A stretch of DNA of 64,000 bases, taken from contig JBKHYJ010000082.1 in assembly GCA_046565505.1 (NCBI GenBank), forward strand, positions 1-64,000. Direction: 5' to 3'. The translations under genes were made by a program, and so were the position numbers. Below the pieces are notes generated by a model. It saw only the letters and a list, made by a program, of their open reading frames with translations. It did not search any database and was not told the origin of the DNA. Source of the stretch: JBKHYJ01 sp046565505 (GTDB lineage: Bacteria > Acidobacteriota > Blastocatellia > UBA7656). This document shows, piece after piece, positions 55,815 through 64,000 of this stretch. Position 1 is the stretch's first letter. The number at the start of each line of letters is the position of its first letter.

Positions 55815-56025
55815 TCTTTGTTTGACCTTTCCTGTTCATGCGGGACATACGCAGGCGGGCGAGTTGTATTGTGATTGTACCGTGGAGGGGTGCATCGAAG
55901 ACTATCCGGGCGAATGTGATAGCTATCGGGGCATGGACACCCATCAGACGGCTCCTGTTGACGCTGCTGGTGAACTAGGCATTGCGGTCGTCGCTCTGCT
56001 GCTTTGGCTCAGATTGAGAGCCTAA
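55783..56025 (+). CDS. Small secreted Cys-rich peptide with C-terminal membrane helix
   Basis: 80 residues. The start is strong: GGAGGG lies 3 nt before the ATG. A clear signal peptide (1-20, MKKLLAVCLLILCLTFPVHA) precedes a mature part GHTQAGELYCDCTVEGCIED with a C-X-C-X4-C-X7-C pattern (four Cys). A short polar spacer and a membrane helix follow (about 64-75, IAVVALLLWLRLRA), ending in basic residues. This layout recalls short anchored or sorted peptides with a C-terminal helix plus basic tail. It shares its start with the TPR-like gene on the other strand. No function can be named. Confidence 0.8.
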   Translation: MKKLLAVCLLILCLTFPVHAGHTQAGELYCDCTVEGCIEDYPGECDSYRGMDTHQTAPVDAAGELGIAVVALLLWLRLRA

Positions 56026-56244
56026 AAGTTTAACAGGAGACATTCCTGCATGTTGCTCTCGTGGCAGCTAAATATCTGTCTGCGCGATTGTAGCTCAAGG
56101 CACACGGAAGTCAAACTAAAAGTAGTATTCTGACGTGGATTACAGGCGAGGGCCGGATGCCGCGGTTATCGTGACGTTAATATTGCTTGCCGCGGCGAGC
56201 GCTTCTTGACAGTTCTGGCATCGCGCGCCTCCTGACGCCTGTTC

Positions 56245-57126
56245 TTAATTCAACCTGGCTTGACTCTGACGGACGGTGTTGATCTGCTCGCGGATCGAGC
56301 TGGCGTCGGGCGCGTCCGGGGCGAGCGTCAGGTATCTTTTGAGCTCGGCGATGGCGCCGGTCGTACGGCCCAGCGTGGCAAGCAGCAGGCCCCTGTCCCG
56401 GACGTGAGGCGGCGAGTCCGGGTTGATTAGAAGTATACGCTCTATCGCCGCGAGCGCCCTGCGGTGATCGCCGGCCGCGTAGACACCCATCAAGTTGGTC
56501 AACATGCGCGCGAGCATCTCTTTTTTCGTAACGGCGGCCATATGCTCAGGCTTCAGCGCGAGCCTGCCGCCGCTCAACTCCGAAAGCAGTTCCGCGCAGC
56601 CTGCCTCTCCGAATAGGCGGCCGCCATTGAAAGAATCAATGAACGTGTCGCCGCTGTCCGTGGTGAGCTTTGCGATGAAGTGGCCGGGCATCCCGACCCC
56701 TTCGACGTGAAGCCCCACGCGCCGCGCCACTTCCATATAGACCACCGTGAGCGTGATGGGGATGCCCACGCGCCTGTCGATGACTTCGTTGAGGAAGCTG
56801 TTGCGCGGGTCGTAGTAATTCTTCACGTTCCCGCGAAAACCAAGCTCGTCGAACAGCGTCGCGTTGATCGTCGAGAGCACCTCCAGCGAATTGTGCGCGT
56901 AGCCGGCGCGCTCGCGGACCTGGTCCCCGATCCTGTCTATCTTTTCGAGGTAGAGCCGCAGGTCGAGCGCCGGGTACTCCTCCGCCGCGATGAGCAGAGC
57001 GGCCTCCGCAAGATTGATCTGCTCGTTATCGAGCGCAACAACCTCTTTGAACCTCTCCCGCGCCCTTGCCCGCCTGTGTTCTAACACTGTATAGACCCTT
57101 CCCCCTTTAGCGGCCCGCCCCCGCAT
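56245..57126 (-). CDS. SirB1-family transglutaminase-like protein
   Basis: 293 residues. The SirB1 core is clear: YYDPRNSFLNEVIDRRVGIPITLTVVYMEVARRVGLHVEGVGMPGHFIAKL (about 104-155), followed by FIDSFNGGRLF. C-terminal residues 205-280 form TPR-like helices, as in many SirB1 relatives. The family resembles transglutaminase folds but its activity is unknown. Several minus-strand genes follow; a gap of 87 bp and a terminator (57155-57184) separate it from the esterase. Confidence 0.87.
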   Translation of the reverse strand: MRGRAAKGGRVYTVLEHRRARARERFKEVVALDNEQINLAEAALLIAAEEYPALDLRLYLEKIDRIGDQVRERAGYAHNSLEVLSTINATLFDELGFRGNVKNYYDPRNSFLNEVIDRRVGIPITLTVVYMEVARRVGLHVEGVGMPGHFIAKLTTDSGDTFIDSFNGGRLFGEAGCAELLSELSGGRLALKPEHMAAVTKKEMLARMLTNLMGVYAAGDHRRALAAIERILLINPDSPPHVRDRGLLLATLGRTTGAIAELKRYLTLAPDAPDASSIREQINTVRQSQARLN

Positions 57127-57154
57127 GTATTTTGCCCCATGACGGCCGTCATGT

Positions 57155-57184
57155 AAAAAGGGCTGATGTCAACGCATCAGCCCT
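57155..57184 (-). terminator. Intrinsic terminator after the esterase
   Basis: Minus strand: AGGGCTGATG pairs with CATCAGCCCT (10 bp, 6-nt loop), followed by TTTT. Confidence 0.75.
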
Positions 57185-57213
57185 CAAATACCGCACGCCG
57201 TAGCGCTGCGCGG

Positions 57214-58203
57214 TTAGCGACCGGCGCGCCCGCGCGCCGGCGACGACGCTTTGCCATCCGTCTTAAAATTCTTCCACAGGAACGTGTACGAGTGGTCCGC
57301 GACGGAGATCATATACTCCCACCCGTGGTTGCCCGGGAAGACATGGAACTCGTGCGGGACGCCGGCCTTCGTCAGCCGCTCGTCCAGCAGCTTATTGCTC
57401 ACCTGGTAGCCATAACGGTCTTGTTCCCCGACGTCGAAGTATATTTTCAGCCCGGATTTCTTTATCGCCGCGGCGTTGGCTTCGCCGAGGTGCAGCGGGT
57501 TGTTGGCCTGGAAGAACGCTTCGTCGGGCGGGTCCCCGAAAATCCTCTTGATGGTGCGGTCAAGGAACTGGGCGTAGCGGTCGGTCCCGTTCGGCTTCGG
57601 CAGTTCGTCGTACAGCGCCGCGCTGTGCGTGCTCACGGAAGAAAACATCTCCGGGTGTTTGAACGCCAGCATCAGCGCCCCCCAGCCGCCCATAGATATT
57701 CCCTGGATTGACCTCCCCCCGGCCGTCCCGAGCGTGCGGTACGTCCTCTCTATGTGAGGGATCAAGTCCTTGATGATGGCGTCCTCGTATAACACGCCGC
57801 TCTTTGAATTGAGGTAAAAGCTGTTCTCGCCGGCCGGGGCGACGATGATGAACTCGCCGATCTTCTTCTCGTCGCGCAGCTTGCTGACCTCCGCGGCGAC
57901 GCCCCTGCGCTGGAATTCGACCTCGCTGCCGTTCATGCCGTGCAGGAAGTAAAGTATCGGGTAACGCCGCTTCGCGTCACTCTTGTAGGAGGGGGGGAGC
58001 TGCACGGCGTATTTTAACTCCTTGCCGAGCGAAGGCGATTGCAGCGAGCCATATTCAACACCGCTGTCTTGAGGCGGGGCCGAGGGGGCCGACGACTGCG
58101 GGGGAGGGGCGGCCTGCCGCGGCATGAGGTGCGCGGCGGTGTTCGCCACGAGCGTGATTATTATCGAGAGAAGGGCGATCGCTAGTTGTTGCATAATCTC
58201 CAT
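57214..58203 (-). CDS. Alpha/beta-hydrolase esterase
   Basis: 329 residues. An N-terminal signal/anchor (about 5-25) and a Pro/Ser/Gln linker precede the domain. The esterase D-like fold has YFLHGMNGSE (oxyanion loop), the nucleophile elbow GISMGGWG, an acid in YFDVGEQDRYGY, and the catalytic His in PGNHGWEYM. It resembles family 1 carbohydrate esterases and S-formylglutathione hydrolase-like proteins, and likely cuts an ester in the envelope. It starts 3 nt after the AhpD-like stop (coupled) and ends at a terminator. Confidence 0.88.
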   Translation of the reverse strand: MEIMQQLAIALLSIIITLVANTAAHLMPRQAAPPPQSSAPSAPPQDSGVEYGSLQSPSLGKELKYAVQLPPSYKSDAKRRYPILYFLHGMNGSEVEFQRRGVAAEVSKLRDEKKIGEFIIVAPAGENSFYLNSKSGVLYEDAIIKDLIPHIERTYRTLGTAGGRSIQGISMGGWGALMLAFKHPEMFSSVSTHSAALYDELPKPNGTDRYAQFLDRTIKRIFGDPPDEAFFQANNPLHLGEANAAAIKKSGLKIYFDVGEQDRYGYQVSNKLLDERLTKAGVPHEFHVFPGNHGWEYMISVADHSYTFLWKNFKTDGKASSPARGRAGR

Positions 58204-58206
58204 TGA

Positions 58207-58632
58207 TTAGCCTCTGAAGCGCGGGCCGTCGCTTGGAAAGTGGTTGATGTTTAGATTGCTCGCCGCGATGTCCGTGAGGTCGATTATGGCGGCCGCGTTG
58301 ATCGCCGCGGCGATCGAGATCGCCTCGCTAATTTCCTCTTCAGTGGCCCCGGCTTCGAGCGCCTTCTTGAGATGGCCCTCGATACAGCCCTGGCACTTGG
58401 CGACGAGCGACGCGGCAATCGAGATTAATTCCTGAGTCTTGGTGTCAAGGTGTTTCTTTTCCGAATAGTAAATCTCTCGGTAAAACTCGCCGTAGATGCG
58501 CCGCATCTTCGGCTCCATCATCGAGTATGACTGCGGTTTGCCGTCTTGCTTTACCTTCGGATTGGATTCGGGGGTCTCTTCTCCCGCCGCCCGATCATTC
58601 GAATCGGCCTCCGGTGCGAGCTTGCTGTCCAT
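58207..58632 (-). CDS. AhpD/carboxymuconolactone-decarboxylase-like protein
   Basis: 141 residues from the ATG at 58632 (AAGGAG lies 14 nt upstream, a long gap); a GTG at 58686 would add 18 residues. A Lys/Gln/Pro-rich N-terminus is followed by the AhpD fold (about 40-125). VAKCQGCIEGHLKKALEAGATEEEI supplies a CXXC motif and the downstream His, as in AhpD peroxiredoxin reductants and CMD-type proteins. The coupled esterase gene follows. A redox or decarboxylase role cannot be decided. Confidence 0.88.
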   Translation of the reverse strand: MDSKLAPEADSNDRAAGEETPESNPKVKQDGKPQSYSMMEPKMRRIYGEFYREIYYSEKKHLDTKTQELISIAASLVAKCQGCIEGHLKKALEAGATEEEISEAISIAAAINAAAIIDLTDIAASNLNINHFPSDGPRFRG

Positions 58633-58859
58633 AAGCTTATTATTATCTCCTTGCTTGAATTTCCCGCGGCGGGCATCCCCGCCCACCTACACGCCCCGGC
58701 CGGCCGCCGCGTCTCAAAATATTGTGACCCACAAAGGCAATCGATCAGGCACGCTCAAGGATCGATTTCTATCACAATAAAAGCGGCCTTTTCAACTTTA
58801 CCCGCATGGCTCGCGAATGGCTAATGCCTGCGGAAACTCTTCCGGGCGCCCCCGCCCCG

Positions 58860-60239
58860 TCAGTCTTCCGTAATGGCCATAAGGTGCTCGTCCGCCAGGC
58901 CGTGGGGCGTGACGCCGCGCATCTTCATCGCGAAGGCGATGGCCGCCCGTGGGTTGACCATGCCCCACCCCTGGCGGTCAGGGTCTACTCCGGGGAGCCG
59001 CACCGCCGTCTTGACCAGCGCGAACTTCACTTCATGAGGCTTGAGGTCCGGGACCGCTTCGATCAACTGTGCGGCGATGGAAGAGACGATCGGCGCGGCG
59101 AAGCTCGTGCCATCGACATGCTTGTAGTTGCCGCTTATCACGTTATTGTCGCGAATCTTTATCCACACGAGGTGGCGCAGTAAGTAGGGGGCGAGTTCCG
59201 TCGCCTGGTCCAAATCTTCGTCAACGCCGGGGTTCTGCTTGATTACGTCGCGGAGTTCGGAGTCGCGCGCGTGCTCCAGTTTTGAGAGCAGCGCGGCTTG
59301 CTCGGCGGTCGGGGTGCCCGGCAGAATCGGCGCGGCCACCCATATGCCCGGCGCGATCACCTCGGGCTTTTGAAGCCCGTCCATCGTAGGGCCATAATTG
59401 GAGCGGTACATCTCGTTGTCACCGAAATCCAGGTTGTTTTTGTCGTCGAGCCCGCCCACCGCTATTACAGATGGCGCGGACGCGGGCGGCAGCACCGGGT
59501 GATTCGGCATGTGCCCCGAGTTCCCGCTCGCGGCGACCACGACCAGGCCCGAGCGCGTGGCGTCTTCGGCGGCTTGCGAAAGCTCGTCAGTCAGGTAGCT
59601 GGCCTCGTAGTCGCCCCCCGCGGAGATGTTCACTATGCGAATGTTGTATCGCTCCCGGTTACGAATCGCCCAGCGCAACCCGCGCGCGATGTCGCGGTGG
59701 CGCACGCGCGAAGAGATGCCTATCCTCACGAGCACGAGGCTCGCCTCCGAGGCTATACCGCGGTAAAGGCCATCCGACAAATACCCATTGCCGGCCGCGA
59801 CCACAGAGGTCATCATCCCATGCCAGGACGACACCTTCGGCGTTGTCAGGTCGGAAGGGCGCGTGCGGTCGATTAGGTTAACGTACCTGAGTATCCGGTT
59901 ATGGGGCCGGGTCAAATCCGGGTGCGCGTAGAAGCCCGCGTCCAGGAAAGCGATCGTCACGCCGCGCCCGCGGTATTCGGGCGGCGCTTCTAACCGCATG
60001 GGCGTCGGTATAACCTTTTTCTCTTGCTCGGCGAACTGTGGGAATGCCGCGTCGAGGTCGTCGCGCAGGCGCTCGTAGCGGCTTACACAATCGGCGCAAA
60101 TCTCCTTTCCCGGCTCCCACCCATGCGTGTTCACGGCCAGGAGCGCGCGTATCGAGTCGTCAACCGCCTCCGGCCGTGCCATCAGGGGAGACTGAATATC
60201 GCGCCGGCAAACCGGGCAGTTAATGTGTCGGCTTTCCAT
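58860..60239 (-). CDS. S8 (subtilisin-like) serine protease with N-terminal zinc ribbon
   Basis: 459 residues from the ATG at 60239; an ATG at 60299 would add 20 unfamily-like residues. Two CXXC pairs (C8/C11 and C48/C51, CPVC and CADC) form a zinc-ribbon-like start. The catalytic triad is visible: Asp100 in IAFLDAGF, His140 in SSWHGMM, Ser379 in GTSFAAPIV, with the oxyanion Asn240 in AASGNSG. An insert of about 80 residues (300-375) lies before the Ser. There is no signal peptide, so the enzyme is probably cytoplasmic. The combination is unusual for subtilases, which are normally secreted. Confidence 0.87.
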   Translation of the reverse strand: MESRHINCPVCRRDIQSPLMARPEAVDDSIRALLAVNTHGWEPGKEICADCVSRYERLRDDLDAAFPQFAEQEKKVIPTPMRLEAPPEYRGRGVTIAFLDAGFYAHPDLTRPHNRILRYVNLIDRTRPSDLTTPKVSSWHGMMTSVVAAGNGYLSDGLYRGIASEASLVLVRIGISSRVRHRDIARGLRWAIRNRERYNIRIVNISAGGDYEASYLTDELSQAAEDATRSGLVVVAASGNSGHMPNHPVLPPASAPSVIAVGGLDDKNNLDFGDNEMYRSNYGPTMDGLQKPEVIAPGIWVAAPILPGTPTAEQAALLSKLEHARDSELRDVIKQNPGVDEDLDQATELAPYLLRHLVWIKIRDNNVISGNYKHVDGTSFAAPIVSSIAAQLIEAVPDLKPHEVKFALVKTAVRLPGVDPDRQGWGMVNPRAAIAFAMKMRGVTPHGLADEHLMAITED

Positions 60240-60325
60240 GTCTAAACTCTTCGCTCCGGGATAAACAATTATTGTAGCCGCGCCCGCCGGGGGCCGCAAT
60301 TCTTATACGGTATGCGCGGAATCAA

Positions 60326-60895
60326 TCAAGCCTTCCTCGCAATCAGGCTTGCGACCGCGCGGTTGGAATCTCGGCCCGCAAGCGTCGCCTCGCGGTACTT
60401 GATCAGGTGAAGGCCCGGGAAAAGACCCGCGAGTTCGCCCCGGCCCAACAGGTATTCGCAGTTGAAACCTGGGTCCCACCGTAGGTGATCTCTTGTAAGT
60501 GTCTCATAGACGAGTACCCCGCCCGGTCTGAGGGCGCGAATGATCGAGGGCGCGAGGTCGCGCTGAAGATAATTGAAGACTACCACTACATCAAAGATGT
60601 CTTGAGGCATGACGAAGCCGGAAAGGTCGGCCACGACCGCGTCGAGCCTCAGCTTGCGTGCGCGCGCGACTCGCACGCATTTCTCAAGCGCGCGGATTGA
60701 TACATCGAGCGCGATCACATGGAACCCGAGCCCGGCCAGATAAAAGGAGTTGCGCCCTTCGCCCGACGCGAGGTCGAGCGCGCGGCCGCCCCGCGGCAGA
60801 AGGTCAGCATTTGACGACAGGAACTCTGACGGGCCCGCGACGCGGGCGACTTCGCGCGCGCCGTAGCGCCGGTCCCACTTTTCTTTTTCGCTCAT
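60326..60895 (-). CDS. SAM-dependent methyltransferase, TehB-like
   Basis: 189 residues. Motif I is ALDLASGEGRNSFYLAGLG and IALDVSIRAL is the acidic loop; DIFDVVVVFNYLQRDL gives motif IV, and LRPGGVLVYETLTRDH motif VI. It resembles TehB-like tellurite-resistance methyltransferases. It starts EKEKWDRRYGAREVAR, a pattern common to this group. The gene is divergent from the methyltransferase at 60994. Confidence 0.88.
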   Translation of the reverse strand: MSEKEKWDRRYGAREVARVAGPSEFLSSNADLLPRGGRALDLASGEGRNSFYLAGLGFHVIALDVSIRALEKCVRVARARKLRLDAVVADLSGFVMPQDIFDVVVVFNYLQRDLAPSIIRALRPGGVLVYETLTRDHLRWDPGFNCEYLLGRGELAGLFPGLHLIKYREATLAGRDSNRAVASLIARKA

Positions 60896-60993
60896 TTTTC
60901 CGGCCCTCGCGACTGATCATTATGCTGGAAATGCACGGAAAGAGCACCCTTCTCAACGCTTTTTCCGCCGTGCTATCATGAGCATAGTCATTT

Positions 60994-61803
60994 ATGAGCA
61001 AGGAGAAAGAATTAGCTTATCGGTATGACCTATTCATCACGCCGGACTGGCGTGACAGGTTTGATACTTTAATCAACGAGAGCGTAAAGATGCCGCTCGA
61101 AGGGCGCATACTTGACGTGAATTGCGGGACCGGGGCGCACGCGATTGAACTGGCCGAGCGCATGCGCGGGCTGGGCGAGGTCATAGGAGTTGACCCGAGC
61201 GCGGAGCGCGTCGATATTGCGCGCGCGAAAGCCCAGGCGAAGAAGATAGACGACGTGACGTTCGAGCAGGGCAGCGCGGCCTACCTCCGTTTTGAGAGCC
61301 ATGAATTCGACGCCGTCATAGGCGACGCCTCCATGCTTCCGACCGACGAGATAGAAGACGTGCTCGGCGAAATGATCCGAGTCGCGCAGCCCGACGCGCA
61401 GGTGATCTTGAAGATGCTGACGCGGGGGAGCTTCGACGAGTTTTTCTCAGTCTACTGGGAAGCCCTGCTGGACGTGGGGATCGCGGACGAAGTGTGGGGC
61501 GAGCTTGAAGCGTTGATAAACGCGCGCGCGACGGTTTCCGACGCGGAGAAGATGGCGGCGGAGGCGGGCTTGCGAGAGGTCCAAATCTTCAACAGCAAAG
61601 AAGAGTTCGCCTTCGAGACCGGGGACGATTTCGTTGATTCTCCGCTCATTCAGGATAGCTTTCTAGACAGCTGGCTCGGGATCGTTCCCGCCGAGCGCAA
61701 CCGGGAGGTACTGGGCCGTATAGTCTCGATCATCGACCGCGAAAGGCATGACGCGCCGTTCGACGTTTCGATTAAGGCGGCCGTGGTGGTCGGCAGAAAG
61801 TAG
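60994..61803 (+). CDS. SAM-dependent methyltransferase domain protein
   Basis: 269 residues. ILDVNCGTGAHAIELAERM is motif I (the usual Gly is Asn), VIGVDPSAERVDIARAKAQ the acidic loop, and FDAVIGDASMLPTDEIEDVLGEMIRV motif IV. The C-terminal 120 residues lack recognised motifs. Function unknown. No ribosome-binding site precedes the ATG; an AAGGAG lies just inside the gene. A weak hairpin (61809-61827) separates it from the convergent gene. Confidence 0.82.
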   Translation: MSKEKELAYRYDLFITPDWRDRFDTLINESVKMPLEGRILDVNCGTGAHAIELAERMRGLGEVIGVDPSAERVDIARAKAQAKKIDDVTFEQGSAAYLRFESHEFDAVIGDASMLPTDEIEDVLGEMIRVAQPDAQVILKMLTRGSFDEFFSVYWEALLDVGIADEVWGELEALINARATVSDAEKMAAEAGLREVQIFNSKEEFAFETGDDFVDSPLIQDSFLDSWLGIVPAERNREVLGRIVSIIDRERHDAPFDVSIKAAVVVGRK

Positions 61804-61808
61804 TGTGG

Positions 61809-61827
61809 GCGCTTTGACCTCAAGCGC
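61809..61827. terminator. Weak hairpin between convergent genes
   Basis: GCGCTT pairs with AAGCGC (6 bp, 7-nt loop). No T-run follows; it may be a weak terminator for either side. Confidence 0.25.
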
Positions 61828-61832
61828 GCCGG

Positions 61833-62261
61833 TCAGCGGACGATCCCGATTATCTTGAACCCGTAGATGATCAGGCAAACCTGGGCGATTATTCCTATCG
61901 CGCCGATCGTATAACCTGCCATAGCCGAGCCGAGGCCATCCTCTACGTTGTAGGCTTTCAGCGCGCGGGCAGACTTGATCCCGAGGATGACCGCCGCAAA
62001 ACCCATGACGAGACCCAGGAGGGGGAAGAAACTCGAAAGCGCCAGCACGGATGAATTATTCGCGCGATCCTGGGCCTTTTCGATTCGCTGCTTGTCGTCC
62101 ATATGATGGGCTGGCTTGGCACGCTTTTGTTTCGCCGGCGCGCCCTGTATGGCTTTTTCATCGAATAGCGTGCCTACTTGCGCGCCGCAGTGAGCGCATT
62201 GTGCCAGTCCCATCGCGAGCGGCATCGCGCACTCATGGCATGCTTTGCGGAGTGATGTCAT
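61833..62261 (-). CDS. Zinc-ribbon DUF4190-like membrane protein
   Basis: 142 residues. A zinc ribbon at the N-terminus (CHEC at about 8-11, CAHC at about 22-25) precedes a basic linker and two membrane helices (about 70-95 and 110-138), with PLLGLVMGFAAVILGIKSARA between them, a pattern of DUF4190 proteins. These are small membrane proteins of unknown role. The gene is convergent to the methyltransferase at 60994. Confidence 0.7.
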   Translation of the reverse strand: MTSLRKACHECAMPLAMGLAQCAHCGAQVGTLFDEKAIQGAPAKQKRAKPAHHMDDKQRIEKAQDRANNSSVLALSSFFPLLGLVMGFAAVILGIKSARALKAYNVEDGLGSAMAGYTIGAIGIIAQVCLIIYGFKIIGIVR

Positions 62262-62683
62262 AGTCCCTCATGGTGTCGGGGGCGGGTAGTTTGGATTCGA
62301 TTGTCTTGTAACATAACTCGGCGTGGCGTTCAAGAATTGATTCACCCGGGCGGCCGAGCGTCGCCCGCTTTAAGGCGGGATCACTTATGCTTGCAAGGCC
62401 CTTGCAGAAACGGAACGGATGTGGTAAAAATATAGGTACTGAAAGCAGCAATTGAGGTGCCTCCTCAATTCCTGAAGTGAGCGGAATGGTAGAGGGCGAG
62501 ATGCTGGATGTGCAATTAACCAGAAATCTCGTCCTCATTTTTTTCGAGCCGCGCAGGCCTCTCCCGCGCATTCTTAAAACGCTACCCTTCGCAATTTAGC
62601 CGCGACTCGCGGGGCCGAATGACGAAACGCGGCCGCGCCGGCGTTCGGGCAGAGCGTCGCCGGGCGATGAATTCAATTCCGGC
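62262..62683. other. Intergenic region with palindromes
   Basis: No gene-like frame. It holds two perfect DNA palindromes (62392-62406 and 62450-62470) within 80 bp, possibly operator or structural sites. An antisense-looking frame at 62233-62571 lacks family features. Confidence 0.5.
62392..62470. repeat. Pair of palindromes
   Basis: TGCAAGG-C-CCTTGCA (62392-62406) and AATTGAGG-TGCCT-CCTCAATT (62450-62470) lie 43 bp apart. The second has an 8-bp stem and could form a hairpin in either strand. Confidence 0.5.
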
Positions 62684-63091
62684 TCAATCTCTTGTCGTGA
62701 GTACCAATCTGGCCGTATAAGCCTTCTTGTCGATGTTTGAATTTGACTTCGGGTGAGGGGTCAGTCCGACTACCTTAATATCGTACTTCGAGAAGGCCGC
62801 CTGGCGAGGCTCGACGTCAGTATTGAGCTCGACCTGAATCGGGTCGCTATCCGGGGAGCTGATCTTTATTACAATTTTCGCATTGCCCGCCCATATACAA
62901 TCCTCTCCTGTTGGGCACCGGGAGTCCTCCACGACGGAGCTAAAGGCGATCCTGATACGCTCGTTCTTAATAACGGCTTCTCGGCCCAGTCCGAGGGTGA
63001 ACTCGCGATTGGCGATCACCTCGCTCGGTCTTGCTGCCTGCTGCATTACCAGGGCGAGTATATAAAGTAAGAAAATGGCCGCCGGCTTCAT
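62684..63091 (-). CDS. Small secreted protein with CPTGEDCIW motif
   Basis: 135 residues. A signal peptide (about 4-24) precedes a beta-rich domain with DSRCPTGEDCIWAGNAKIVIKI (about 56-77), whose two Cys likely form a disulfide, and a second region ending KAYTARLVLTTRD. The Cys pattern CPxGxxCxWxG occurs in a small family of hypothetical secreted proteins; its function is unknown to me. It is a single-gene minus-strand unit. Confidence 0.72.
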   Translation of the reverse strand: MKPAAIFLLYILALVMQQAARPSEVIANREFTLGLGREAVIKNERIRIAFSSVVEDSRCPTGEDCIWAGNAKIVIKISSPDSDPIQVELNTDVEPRQAAFSKYDIKVVGLTPHPKSNSNIDKKAYTARLVLTTRD

Positions 63092-63652
63092 ATTCTCTTA
63101 TTCTCGTACTCGACGCCCATAATTATCAACTCGCATGAATCATCGCTCGGGCGGGCGGCCGGATTATCCGAGCCGAACCTTGCGCGCCTGGCCGACAAAC
63201 GGCCATCTTGACCGTCAGCGAGAAGCTCGTGTAATATCGAATCAGGCTGAGGGCTTCTGCAAGGTTAGTGATTGACTTATTAATTTTTTACCAACGCTAA
63301 CGAAACGGGGGCCGCATACGCACTGGACAGCGCAGTGCCCCACATTGATCGGGGATGCAAATTCCAGAGCTGAGGTTACCCACCTGCTTTAAGCAGGTTC
63401 AAAATTAGTAAGGCACACGGCCGCGCGGTTGCCCTCATGCGTCTTCCGAATCCCCATCGCGCGCCTCTCTCGGGCCTGCTCATTGTTTAAACGGCATCGC
63501 AACCCATCGGCCTAAGCACGCCTGGTTGACGCTATTTTGAGCCGGGTGCTAAGCTCTACTGTTCATAGAATCGCCGCGCGGCCCGCTTAGCGCCGCGCTT
63601 TTGGTTATTAAGCCGTCGCGCCGAGCGGGCTTGCGCAGGAAACGATTTAATT
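63092..63652. other. Intergenic region before ftsY
   Basis: About 560 bp with no gene-like frame. A 6-bp hairpin (ACCTGC-TTTAA-GCAGGT) lies near 63390-63410. No reliable ftsY promoter is seen. Confidence 0.45.
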
Positions 63653-64000
63653 ATGGCGTTATTCTGGAAGCGAAAAAAAGAACCCGATATCATCACGCTC
63701 GGGCTGAACCGCGAGGCCACGGCCGAGGAAGCCGTGATCGCAAGCCGCAGGGACGAAGGGCCCGAGCCCGAATTCATCGACAAGTTTAAAGAGGCCGTCG
63801 CGTCTACCCGCGAGAGCATTTCAGAAAAGATCGACACAGTATTTGCCGGCAAGCGTGAGCTTGATGCGGACGTTCTAGACCAGCTTGAAGAAGCGTTGAT
63901 CGGGGCTGACATCGGCGTGCAAACGTCGCTCGGGATCATTGAGACGGCGCGCAAGCAGATACAGCGCAAACAGCTGAACGACGTTGACGAGCTGAAGCGC
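63653..64000 (+). CDS. ftsY: Signal recognition particle receptor FtsY (partial, 5' end)
   Basis: The first 116 codons from the ATG at 63653 (AGGAAA about 10 nt upstream) are present; the gene runs off the right edge. The start MALFWKRKKEPDIITLGLNR is a basic/acidic N-terminus typical of FtsY. The N domain follows: EFIDKFKEAVASTRESISEKIDTVFAGKRELDADVLDQLEEALIGADIGVQTSLGIIE. FtsY docks ribosome-SRP complexes at the membrane through a GTPase domain, which lies beyond the window. Confidence 0.93.
   Translation, partial: MALFWKRKKEPDIITLGLNREATAEEAVIASRRDEGPEPEFIDKFKEAVASTRESISEKIDTVFAGKRELDADVLDQLEEALIGADIGVQTSLGIIETARKQIQRKQLNDVDELKR

Noticed and set aside
62233..62571. Minus-strand frame of 112 codons upstream of the DUF4190-like gene
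   Set aside because: No domain, no signal and it contains the palindromic region; likely chance.

Overview
The window is GC-rich (roughly 60% or more), densely coding chromosome from a Gram-negative bacterium, most likely an acidobacterium of the Blastocatellia type. This placement is an inference. It rests on a large Oar-like TonB-dependent receptor with an N-terminal carboxypeptidase-regulatory domain, a dnaK-dnaJ-hspR heat-shock operon, a multihaem cytochrome of the kind common in Acidobacteriota, MopE-like metal-binding motifs, and many TPR proteins. I saw no rRNA, tRNA, CRISPR array, integrase or transposase, so it reads as core plus lineage-specific chromosome.

Layout, left to right. 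1-412: a long stem-loop and no gene. 413-5352: four minor pseudopilins/pilus assembly proteins (FimT/GspH-, PilV-, PilW- and PilX-like). 5997-8417 (minus): a PP2C phosphatase and a cystathionine gamma-synthase-family enzyme. 8760-17851: a seven-gene run with a large membrane protein, an ABC ATPase and permease, a large three-helix membrane protein, a DinB-like protein, a MoxR ATPase and a DUF58 protein. 18000-21878: a lytic transglycosylase, PgsA, an octahaem cytochrome and a small membrane protein. 22051-25880: dnaK, dnaJ, a small membrane protein and hspR behind a strong promoter that carries an inverted repeat. 26125-36273: an Oar-like receptor, then on the minus strand a rhomboid protease with a long C-terminal extension, an MltD-like transglycosylase and a split MacAB-type efflux system.

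36481-52753 is a surface-glycan region: a Wzx-like flippase, two tandem membrane-anchored sulfatase-fold proteins, a type I phosphodiesterase, two GT39-like membrane glycosyltransferases, a GT9 heptosyltransferase-like enzyme, a polysaccharide-deacetylase-fold lipoprotein that has lost its catalytic residues, a GT2 enzyme and a methyltransferase. It probably builds, decorates and exports a polysaccharide or lipid-linked glycan.

52809-64000 is mixed: a PEGA/TPR protein, a TPR-like protein that overlaps head-to-head with a small Cys-rich secreted peptide gene, a SirB1-like protein, an AhpD-like protein coupled to an esterase, a subtilase with an N-terminal zinc ribbon, two methyltransferases, small membrane or secreted proteins, and the first 116 codons of ftsY, cut by the right edge.

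The most promising candidates for something undescribed are the overlapping TPR/Cys-rich-peptide pair (54567-56025), the tandem sulfatase-fold proteins with MopE-like inserts and no formylglycine motif, and the catalytically dead deacetylase in the glycan cluster. All are sequence-based inferences; no database search was possible.
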